A stretch of 64,000 nt of DNA from Bolinopsis microptera (lineage: Eukaryota > Ctenophora > Tentaculata > Lobata > Bolinopsidae). The position numbers and the translations under genes were made by a program. Numbering within the stretch: the stretch's first letter is position 1; each line of letters opens with the position of its first letter. The notes beneath the pieces were generated by a model, which was given only the letters and a program-made list of their open reading frames with translations, did no database searches and was not told the origin of the DNA. The stretch is taken from the NCBI RefSeq assembly GCF_026151205.1, contig NC_087073.1, forward strand, positions 9,029,411-9,093,410, written 5' to 3'. Positions 45,501 through 57,500 of this stretch are shown piece after piece.

Positions 45501-48500
45501 GAAAGAATTCTACGAAATTTACATCTCTCGCCATCTAATACGCTAATGGCATTTTCATTTCGATCATCAAAGAAATTCATTTCAATTTTGTACAAATTGT
45601 AATGTCTTTTGAGAAGCTCAAAGTACTGCAGTAACCTTTGAAGAAAGGTTGAGAAAGGAGCACAGTGCACCTTGTACCCTCTGAAATGAACCAGGCACAC
45701 AGTGCGCTTTGTGACGGTCGCCTGCCAGTCTGGTGGTAGCTCGTTAACTGATCACAAAATTCAAACATCACATTATCCACGCCAAATAGGGTACACTAAT
45801 ACAAAGCATTGCCCAATTACCTTCAATTACCTCCGGCTTACCTCCAGCTCGGCTTACGTCAAAAAGTTGGCACAAATACGTGGTGGTCGGTGGGAACACC
45901 TTATCTGTTCAAACACTCGCACTCCTCACGTGGTTGCCTGATAATTATCACATGATCGTTCACACTTCACAGCAACTTCCAGACTTGTTCAGAGTTTTAA
46001 TGGCAGCTTGTTAGGGGCTTGTTGAAGTCGTCTGGGGACGTAAGGATTCTATTCTGGGGCGTGCCTGATTCAGGGACACATCATAATACTTCACCGATTT
46101 GTCGAGGGGGCAAATTTGGCGAGGAAATCGAATTGTGGGCCGATTTCAAGCCTTTGTACCCGGGTGATTTCCAGTAGATCTCGAATTGTGGGCCGATTTG
46201 AAGCCTTTGTACTAGATCCCGGGTGATTTCCAGTAGATTTCTTTGATCTACCAGAGCCAGAGAATGGTTAACTTTGACACTTGTAATGGACTACATGGCT
46301 GCTTGGATCCTCTTAATTTTTGCGGTAAATGTGGCTAATGTGGTTAGTCGTATGATAATGGAGAGTCATGCTTGGATTAATAGGATGTTAGAAGTCGAAT
46401 CAGAACAGTCTGCTGTCGGAGTAGCTACTCGTCAAGTTTTATGCCAGAACCTACTTACACACGTAAAGATGAAGAGCCACCATCAAATTTCTAGACAAAA
46501 ACCAGCCACAATCATCCTAAAACACAAGGACGTGAATTATGGAAAATTAAAATTACGTCTGGCTGGTGTCTGTTAGTTTTTAAAAACTGATAAATATGGT
46601 CGCTCGTGTTTATTATTAGGGCGCTGAATTTCCCATATCATCTGTTAAAAATACCTCGTAGATAACCTAGCATAATATTTTATTGCACGCCATGTTATGG
46701 AAGGGATAATATTGAAGGTTTTACCACAGCTTTTTAGGCACAGTGTAGGCTTCCTTCGTGCAACGTCCTGGAAGTAAAACATCTGTACGATCAATGAATT
46801 TATTAAAATATGAAACCAAGATAAAATATAAACCCATACCCTGATCCCAACAGAAAAACTCTCTACATTTCATGTTCAGAGCCCGCTTAGTTCCACAGTT
46901 TCTATCCGCCGACAGGTCAGATTGTACTAACAATAATAATAGTGGGTGTGTACTGTCTGTCTGTTCAGGAAGTGTAAACATGAGCGGGGTGAGCTGCCTC
47001 CCCACCTCGTAGTAGACACGACTCTACAATACACTCTCTACACTCTCTACACTCTACACTCTCTACACTCTCTACACTCTCTACACTCTCTACACTCTCT
47101 ACACTCTCTACACTCTCTACACTCTATACACTCTACACTCTCTACACTCTCTACACTCTCTACACTCTCTACACTCTCTACACTCTCTACACTCTCTACA
47201 TTCTCTACACTCTCAACACTCTACACTCTCTACACTCTCTACACTCTCTACACTCTATACACTCTACACTCTCTACACTCTCTACACTCTCTACACTCTC
47301 TACACTCTCTACACTCTACACTCTCTACACTCTCTACACTCTCTACATTATCTACACTCTCAACACTCTACACTCTCTACACTCTCTACACTCTACACTC
47401 TACACTCTCTACACTCTCTACACACTCTACACTCTCTACACTCTCTACACTCTCTACACTCTATACACTCTCTACACTCTCTACACTCTCAGAGACTGAG
47501 CCCCACTCTCTACACTCTCAGGGACTGAGCCCCACTTAGAGTATCAGAGTGTGTGTGGTTAACACCTACTGAATGTGAGAGTAGACCAATTTTGAGGACT
47601 GTGTTCAGTGTTGGACAGTTTTGCTTGATCACTCAAATCAGGGGTCTGACCATTGTTGCAATGTATTCATCTGAGACAACTACAATTCATAGAGTAAGTC
47701 ACAGTCAGGGAGGCGGGGTGGCTTAATATTTCTGATTATTCTTCATAATGTTCTAAGAGAGAGGCCCCTGTGTGCTGTTTGAACAATCCCAATTAATTAT
47801 CTCCACTCCATCTCTTCAGCCAAAACACTCTAATTTCTTGATTGGCTACAACCTTAAACTCGCCCCGGTATTGGCTGAAAATGATCACGTGGTGTGATGA
47901 ACCTACACGTGCAGCTGCGCGGCTCAGTTCCCATACAAGATAAGATTGGGAGCCGGCTTGCTGCTTGTTTACTGAAGTACACCACTTCTAAGTTATGATA
48001 TTACAGATATTGTTTTGCAATCTTCTAATCACGTCTGAAATTTATTGGTAGAAGTGAGACCACTCAAGTACCTTGTACGGTATTGCTTGATGAACAACAA
48101 TTTCTCACGGTACCAAGTAAAATAGACCTTCGTCGTGGTGTCGGAGGACAGACCGACAGTTCCGCGGAGTAATCCGGTGATGAAATATCAGCCTTGATGG
48201 TTATCACCTGCCTAAATTTGTGCAGGGTTATCCGGTGACCGGTGTGTTCTAAAATCATTGATCAGGTGTGTCTATAATTAGGGATCAGGATACTTAAGAT
48301 CGTCAGCTTTTTGACAAATCAAGAGTCAAGATCATTTTAATTTTACTCGAATGCGGGTATTACAAGATGCTAATAACAATTTAATTTGTCAAGCCTACTA
48401 AAATCAGGGGCTTGTTGTCGGGCTTCAGAAAATCTTGATTAAAATGTTAAGCACTTGAATAACTCGACATTGTTTATAATGAGAGGGATCACACCAATCC

Positions 48501-51500
48501 CAGCTCGTCTTAAAACCACGTGACAAGTTTCACCCAATGACCTTTCAAATAGTTACACCACGTGACTGGGAAACTCGTCCCGTGAAGTGGGTAGGGACTC
48601 CTGCGTGCCCTACCGTAATAACCCTGGACAAAGATCAATTGTTGTGATAGTTTGGTCTATTTAGGACCAGATAGGAAACCCACATATCAAGTTATTAACG
48701 TAGTCAGGTCAAGGTAACTCCACGGTAAGGTGTTTATTCTCATAGTTCCTGCCTAGCTGGATAATAGACATGATAAGTATCCCGTATCTTTATACGCCCC
48801 ACTTTATCAATACTTCTAGGATGGAAGGTTGGATTCGAGTCTGTTCCCAGTCTCATGGATAACAGTTCTTATGATCGAGTAGTCACAAAGTATTAAAAAT
48901 GGCTCCACGATTCGGCATACAAATATGGGGAGTTGCATCTTAATATATGAGTGGAGCAAAATCAGTAAATAGGTGATAGTCTTGGTTCCTATGAGAAATT
49001 TCTATCATAATCATCTCTTTGACGTTTTAAATGGATGATTCTCAAAGTAAAGGCAAGGTGGCCATCACAACACCGATGTCATCCATTTCTCTCCAATACG
49101 AACAGTCCTGCACAAGTCTTTGATGTCGGTTGGCTGGTATAAATTCAGTCCCCAGATTGCAGAGGATGCCATTTAGACTCCACGTTTTAGCGAAACGTGT
49201 CCAAAATGTCTACAAATCCACCCTTTTCTTTGATTTGAGTGATTCCACGATCGACCACGTGACAATTTCCAAGTCACGTGACCAGTAGATCTGGCACGTG
49301 ACACTAGATTCTTTGTGGAGCGTGCGGGCAGGAGCAGACTGGGATGTTATTTACTGTTATAGTGCCGAATACTCGGTGTTTTGCAATAAACATGGCTGCA
49401 CGTGGTTGCCGGGGAGTAGCTTCAGGGCCCACATCGCATGCTCGCCTATTTACAATATCTCTGGACCAATAAAACTGTTTATTGAAGTACTGAGTACCCC
49501 GAGCTCTTGGGGTTTTTAGTGGTAGTAGAGCCGTGTAATTAGACCGTATGGACCGTTTTAAAACCAATAAAGTTTAGCTGCTAAATAGCCCTGGGGGACA
49601 AAGTTGAGGTGATCACGAGTTGGGGCGAGTAGGTACAGGTTTTAGTAAAAGTCTTGAAGTCTGGAGTCTCAGTCATACTACGGGTTGGTTTTATTCGTCT
49701 GGGAAATTTTAGTTTTAATAAATGTTCAAAAATTTAATATATCATATGAACAGTAATAACACAATTTGTAAAATTTGCTGCCAATATAAGTCTTGACATC
49801 ATATGCTGTTTAACGGTGTTACACGCAAACAACGTAATAAAATGGAAACCACAAAAGTGCCCCCGTGTCTGTCACACAGTCGTTTAAAAATAAATTCGTC
49901 TATCGTGAATTGGGCAGCAAAAACTCAATTGAGCTACACCTAGTTGTAAACGTGCATTAAAACTGTCACCACTACGACATACTGCGGTCTTCATCATTAC
50001 TCAAAAACTTCATCATTGCCCGAAAAGCACTCTATCTCTCATGTCGACATGTCATCAAACTTCAAAGTTTTTTATTTGCTATCTATAATTTCCTAAAACT
50101 AACTTACTTCCAGGAACGCACTGTATGACCTGAATTTTAAAGGAATGAACGATAATGTCTATCACGACAAGGTTAGTCTAATTGTTTACCTAAAGGATCA
50201 TGCACTTGAGGGGACGAGTTAGATTGGGGGAAGTAAAATGCAGTTTCCTATCTAATCAGTATCATTCTTTTAACTAAAGATCCGCAATCTTTATTTATTC
50301 AACACGTTATTGTTTCTGTGCAAATTGGTGACAAGAAACTTTCGTCTTCTTCTAAACGGGTTATTGCGCAATCAATTTCATTGCTTTACAGCGTGATTGC
50401 ATTAAACTGAAATTTCTGTGAAACTCATCCTTTTCACTTCGTGATGAGTTTTGATGCGCATTTGGGGCGTATCTTCTTATCTAATCCAATGTGAAGCAAT
50501 GTCATTACCCAAGTTCATTGATGAATTCTATCCGTCCTTTGAAGGTGCATCTCGTACAGCTCCCGACTATATAAAACCCCCAGTAAATATAACAACTGTT
50601 ATAAGTTATGTTGGAATGGTCACTCTGTTAAACAAGATGACAAAATATCTCCAACTGAAGCACGCAAAATAGGGAATACCTTTTATGTTAGATCATATCT
50701 GCGTAAACATAGATAAGGCTTACTTTCTGACCTTGGTAGTTTTCCGTGTAGTTTTAACAGTAAAAATAACTGTTAGCGATAGAAAAATTAGAAAAAAACT
50801 CTTTCACAGTTAAAAATATCCCTCTAAGTGTAAGTTAAACCGATAATGTCGTCAGTGACACTGGTCACGTGACAGTTTTCTCTCCAACATTTCTCCTCAA
50901 AATACTTCTTGACACTGTCATGTTTGAAGGTGTGAACAGCAGTGTGAAACAGGTGGTTAATTAAACTACATCTATCAGTGGATACTTTCACTGCCGCATA
51001 TTACATAACATCTAGCTCCACAAATGACACCTGCTTTGAGCTAGTTCCGCCACCAAATTCACAAAGGTAAGTTAGTTTTATTGCTAGAAATTCGGCCAAT
51101 GATTGTAACTCTGTGAACGGTTACTATTGGTTCGGGCCACCAATTTGCCCTTGGAATCCAATAGTTTGACCGATTGGATGACGAATGTTATCATTAATTA
51201 ACAGTAAATAGATAAATTAACACTACTCGCTCGGCCGCGTCAGATTCATTATTTATTGCCTCTCTCTCTCCGCGGTAACGTGATAATATAATGAATCTAG
51301 ATGTGAATCTGAATTGCTGAATGCTGATATATCACTCCATGGTTTGCTGGTTCAGACTGCAATTTTCACCACGCAATTTCCACGCAACCAAATCAATCAG
51401 AACTATTTTATAATCCTCGACTACTTCCTCGACTAATGTGAGAAATACACGGTATTTTGAAATAATGAAACACCGTATTATGGAGGTTTAAGTTCTAAAC

Positions 51501-54500
51501 GTCAAAATGAGATTCTACTCTGAATTTTCTTGCACGTTTTTCGACACTGAGGGAAGATTTTACCTACAGAGACGCTAAAAGCTTCCAATGATATTGTAGC
51601 CAGGATGATAGTAGTGAATGGTAGTTTAGCTCACCTCGCAGTAGTATTTGGTGATGTGAATGGTTAAGTAGCTTACCTGATACTCAATAGATAGTGTTAT
51701 GGTCTGAGATAGTGTGTGTTCAATGTCTACTGTAACATCAGAACTCTTACAACAGTCGCCAAACTGATAGTCGCCAAGGTGTATGTTTAATTCTCTCTTT
51801 TTTCCTTCTTGTCTAATCACACTCCCTCTCTGTTGTATGATTTCGATTTTCATTGAAATATCAAACACTCCACGGATACAAAATGTATTGTGGCTAAAAG
51901 GCATCGGTCACAAATTCTCTGGAATTGTACCCTAGTTTTATCAGATTGCACATAGTTTTGAACTATTTTAAGGTGCCATGCCAACTGCCAAGTAGCGGCT
52001 ACTAGGGTTATCGGTGTGTAGAAACGAAGTGGTGAAAGACAAGGTCTACCCAATCAGACATGCAGTGCTCAGAGTCCTGGTGTGTCAGGCCTGTTATCTG
52101 TCCAATTAGTGGGTGTGTGACGAGACTGCAGTTATCTCGGAACCCAATCAATGCGTGTGATACTGTTAGTTGCTCAGTTGCTGGAGTAGAACTGTGATTG
52201 ACAGGCCTGCTGTGTAAAGATATATGCTTGCCAAGTGTTCTTAGAGTTTCACATTATCATAACTGATCAGTGACCACACAAGTAGATTTCTAACGTCACT
52301 GTCGAGTCAGAAAACTTGGTGTAGGAGTTGCAAGCTTAATTATTATAGGGGCCAGGGGGTGTTTCCAGGATATTACATCTTGAATCAAATCACTCCACCA
52401 AGAGATCAAATCAGTTATTTACGAGGCTGGTAAAAGTCAGTACCATATTCACATTGCAGTACTTTGCACTATCAATTTACTGTAATTACTCCGTGACAGC
52501 TTTCCTTTCTCTGATAATGGTGTTTCGTCCTCCTCCTCACGTCCCTGACGCTAAGGTCAACTCTGTGTTGGTTGGGGGCCAGGTGCCGGAAAGGCTCTGG
52601 ATCCGGTGTCATGGTGACGATGCAAGCCACATCTCTTCGACAGAGCTTGATCAGATAAAAGATCGCTTGCTTTGACTCGCATCCAATATTCGCCGCAATT
52701 AGCATGCTTCACAATAAATAATGTATCAAGATGAGAGTTAGTTGTGAAGTAATAATTTTAATGTCGGGGGACCCTCTCCATACTCTCTCTCTCTCTCTCT
52801 TGTACATATCATCATGTATATGTAGAAAGTTTTGGAAGTACGTGAAAAGAAAGATTACCCACTAACCGCCATACACTCCGGTCTAGACGAAATGGAAATG
52901 AAATTTGATGCACATTTGTAAAAAGTTTGCTAGTTTAATATGTTTCATAATGACTTCTTATCATATTCCGGTGCATGGTTTTGTAGATTATGCTGGGTTT
53001 AGCCCATAATATAATATGTTCTTTGAAGCTAAACTGGAAGGTGCCCTTAAGGAAGTTATCTTTAAATTACGCTCCAATAATCGCTCCTTGAGTTCCGGTT
53101 AGTGATATTATAGTTTACAGATTAATTATAAGCGAGGTTATGAAGGGCCTGACCAAAGTTAGGGTAAAATTTTTTCCATGTAAGGATAAATTAAATTAGT
53201 TGATGTGGTAGTAGGGCGAGGAAGTATGGAGCCACTGTCACTACTTTCCACAGTAATCCAGTTAGTGAACTCTATGTGCCCTACCATCACCATTCTCGTT
53301 GTGCTCTAATTTCTAAACCATGCCGTCTCTTCATGAGGAATATTAACGTTTTGGAACTAAATTCTTATCCCGCATAGTCTCTACAAAAACTTGCTCCACC
53401 TGTTGTCGCCAAACACTCCGATGCCCCTGAGGCCCTGAGGGGCACTCTAAACAGGAACACGTTAACCAGTATTAACCAGTATTAACCAGTATTAACCAGT
53501 ATTAACCAGTATTAACGCACTTAATTCAACAACTAACTCATTTAAATTACTAATCTGATATTTTATAAACCAAAAACACCCTCAGATTGTGGAGACGGAT
53601 GATTACGAGTACTGTATAGCAGCTATGGGGCAGAGACCTATTGACTGTCACAACTACTACACCATGCTTATTAAACTTAGTGATACAAACTTGTTTGTGT
53701 GCGGAACTTCCTCTTTTGCTCCTACTTGTGGCACTAGACTGGTTCGTGGATACTACTTTTATCTTTATGGAATCATTCGGGGTGGAAAATTCTTCAAGTT
53801 CTTCAACTTAGAAATTTAAGTTTTTGTGTCAATTAACATGGCTCATTGGTATAAGTTTGAGGATTCTTAACAAATTTCACTGTCTACAGAAAAGTGAGTT
53901 ATCGTACAAGTCCAATGAAGCCAAAGTAAACTATATCTCCTCAAACCCCTACTCCTCCCTCCTTTATCTACGACTTAAAGAAGGTATTTACCGTTACTTG
54001 TTAGGTGACACTTAATAAACATCACGTGATATCTTCAAGTGTCACGTGATTCACCCTCTGTTCCACTCCTGGAACTCTTTGTTCTAATACTTATTCCATA
54101 CTCGTTTATTTATCCCAGCACGCCACTCATTTTTACAAATATTCACCAATTCTCGCTCTATTATCTTGAATTTCTTGATCACGTGACCCCTATCACCCAA
54201 TCCAAGCTCTGCTACAACCGTTTAAGAGTGACTGCATTCTGTTGTAAATGGTTACTTGACAAACCTTAAGCAAGGTTTTACAGTCAGTTAGTTGTTATAT
54301 CCAGGGGAGACAAGCATTTATCAAACCTAAGAGAGAGAGAGAGAGAGAGATCAGGCGAGGAAGAAGGCGGTTTGATGGAATTACGGTATTTTCGTGGGAA
54401 ACGTGGTGATTTAGACACGGAAAGCAGACAAATCGGCTGATCTCTCAGGTGGTTTAGGCGTTGGATCAGAAAACCACTTAAAGAGAGTGGTATTATGTAG

Positions 54501-57500
54501 TCAGCAGCTGTACTGACTCAGTACTTTGATTTAACAGCTGCCAGCTAAGCTGTTAAGGTGGTTTGAGGTGCTTAATAGTGGTTGAGTGAGGTATAGTAGC
54601 TTGTGCGAGAGAGTTGGTTAAGTTTATAATTTAAAACAATGACAACTCGTATTAATCAATTTCTCCAAACTCCGTCAGTAATCTTGAATAAATTATTTTC
54701 ACTCCGTGATAATATATATTCTGCTATGATATGGATTCGATTGGGGCACATTTATGATATAACATGCTATTTTTACCCAAGAATGAAAAAAATGCGTTTT
54801 TTGCGGATGAACGGGGTTTCCACACGTGAAAACGTGTGTTATTCCCGTTCTCAATAATACCGATACCTTCATGATGACAAGTAGTGTAGTGTTAAAACTA
54901 AAGTTTAAAATGAGTCGTATAATTACTGACTTAGTTGATATCTTCTATTTCCCTTCACGGAGTATTTTAGGAACTTCTCTTAAAACAGTCTGCCTCACAA
55001 TTTGAGTGATAACGAGACCGAATTACACATAATAAGCGTGACGAAGTATAATAACTAGAATATATTCAAGGCGTAAGTTGACCAAGCATTATCCCTGACT
55101 TTCAATATGAAGTTCAGAGCACGGCAGGTGTGGGCGAATTAGTTTTTTAAACTTTCTGTTTTCCGTGGGTTAGCCAGATAAGGGGCTGTGCCCTATTTAC
55201 TTTCACGTCAACCTGACGCCAGTCACATCCCCTGAACTCCCTTAGCCCTTAACAGTGACCACTGTGTGCTGTGACGGTGAGGTCGGCCCGCATTAATATT
55301 ACCCACATATATTTAGCATATCCCGTCATATTATGATTTAGTTACATTGTAACATAAACAAACTTCGTGGAGAGAGAATATTGATACAATGTAGCGAGTT
55401 GTTTAACATCGAACAGGGGAATTTGCCGCCTCATTCCAGTGATGAGTCAGAGGAGTGTCGTGCACTTTGTGCTACGGATACCACGCGAGTTGGAGCAACG
55501 GCCAATCAGCTTGCAGCTTGTAGGTCACGTGGTGTGAGTCGACCAATGATCTGCCTTCAATCAAGCTGGAGACGGGCCATCAGTAGCTCCTTGCTAAACT
55601 GCTGTCTGGCACTCCGATCCTTCTGAAGATTGTGTCTAGTTCATAGCTATTGTGTAACGATCAGGACATTGGGCGCGATATTAGTTTATGTGCGGTTGGA
55701 GGATTAGCGGAATTTAGCGGAATTGATACAATGTAACTATTTGTATTTTGGGAATCTCATTTTATCGGTCCATGCTAGGTAGGCGGGAATCCGGCTCCAG
55801 TGTTCTAAATTTAGACTGGAGTGAACAATGGTTGATTGAGTTCTGACCTCAAGTATAGAGTATAGCTGTATGTTGAGTGATAGTGCTGGTGTCCAGCATG
55901 ACAAATAGATACCTACCATTAACCACACATCCCTCCCAACGCCAATCACCAAACATGGTCTGAAAATAGGACAGCTAATTTTGTCGATTATACCGTTATC
56001 CGGTCTATTCGCAATGGAATCTTTAGCTTGCATTAAATTCACGACTACATGTTAATGTTAATTTCAATATGGAGGGATAGGTGTCAGCTGAATAAATTCG
56101 TCCAGGGCATCAGAATTTAAACCGTTATTAATTTAAACGATTTTTAAAGAATTTCAGCAATAAAATTGTTCACATATTCTAATATTAACATTGAACAGCA
56201 AACTAATAAATATTTCACATTTCTATGTTTCTCCAATCTCCATTTACCTTTCAGTTAACTACACAGCTTACGTTGGAACAGAACTCGGCTCTAATACACA
56301 AGACTTTGTGATAGCGTCTGTTAACATGATGCCTGGATCATATGCTATGAAGGCTACCACCCCAACTGAATCCAACACTTGGCTCAATGGTTAGTTTTAT
56401 TGACAGTTCAACCAGTTAAATATGTCAGTTCGTTAAACAGCTCGGAGAGCAACAATATTGTTACGCTAAATGTTATTGCCTCCATGTCTAGTCAATCACG
56501 CATTGATTTTAGTGACGGAAATTACGAAATCTTGCAATTCTTGAGCTGTCAATGGAAATTAGTGACTACCGGAATGACTTATCGAAGGACGAAAAATACC
56601 ATACAACTTTAGAATTGGTGGCGGAAATTAGAAATTATCCAGGTGCACTCTGTAGTTTCTGTGAAGGTTGCATTGCGTAGTGGTGTAATATTTGCAGATA
56701 GCAGGAAATTGTATGTACTGATCGATTGAGCAATTCAAGGGAATGTATGTAGTGACAAATCGCTAAATTCCTTCAACTTGTCAAATTTCAGACATGCAAT
56801 ATTTCATGCTTAAATGGTTGTAATAACGGAATCACATACACTTTACAGTTACATGCCTCCTGATTCTAACCAGTCATAATTTATCGGTTATCACTCAACC
56901 ATACTTAACAGAAAGTACCTATTGTTTATTATCAGTTTCTTCCTTTGACAATGCTACACTTTCAAATATCAATTCAATGCAATATGACTTTCTTTGAGGC
57001 GGCCCGACAAAAAGCCTGCGACATATGCGACTTTTTCAAGGCCCTTATGTCAGGACTTAGAGAGCACGCGCGGTACAATATTTCTTAATGAAATGTCTCT
57101 CAAACTTGTCATAAACACTCAGTAAAACTGCTCGCAGCACAAAAGTGAGCCGCGCACATGCGGAATTGCGGACTATTTTGACTTGTTTCTTTTTTATACA
57201 ACTCTTAACTCTTTTATTTATTTCAGCACCGAAGTTTATTTACTCGTTTGAATTGGACGAATACGTTTATTTCGTATTTCAAGAAACAGCTGTAGAGATT
57301 TCTCCGGAGGTAATGAGAACTTTTGCAGTTTCAATCCTTTTCTTAACTGATAAAATTATCTTTGCTATGCATTGTAACTCCATTTATTGCATCATGCATG
57401 TTCATTTCCGTATTTACGCGCTATTAATTCCATCACTGACGTCTTCAAATCTACCTTCCGTTACTCTATTAACAAACGACGCAAATATTTTAACTAAGCT

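Larger units (their letters stand above)
42544..50113 (+). other. Large semaphorin intron (7.6 kb)
   Basis: No supported exon lies within it. It contains the 46128-46240 duplication, the 47-kb minisatellite, a poly(G) tract near 44210 and about eight CACGTG palindromes (45927 to 49399). Confidence 0.5.
33025..55531. promoter_or_regulatory. Field of CACGTG E-box palindromes
   Basis: Twenty-eight CACGTG sites were counted by eye, at 33025, 33039, 33046, 33420, 33737, 34043, 34726, 35900, 35927, 37891, 39505, 41671, 41694, 45927, 47886, 47906, 48517, 48559, 49256, 49275, 49295, 49399, 50866, 54023, 54043, 54180, 54823 and 55526. Most are extended to TCACGTG or TCACGTGA, the form bound by Myc/Max, USF and MITF/TFE-type bHLH-zip factors. 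Many occur in pairs or triplets 7-30 bases apart. Regulatory function is inferred. Confidence 0.5.

Noticed and set aside
46946..47539. 197-codon plus-strand ORF rich in Thr, Leu and Ser
   Set aside because: It is the translation of the 9-base minisatellite. A period divisible by three keeps any frame open; the other frames are open too.
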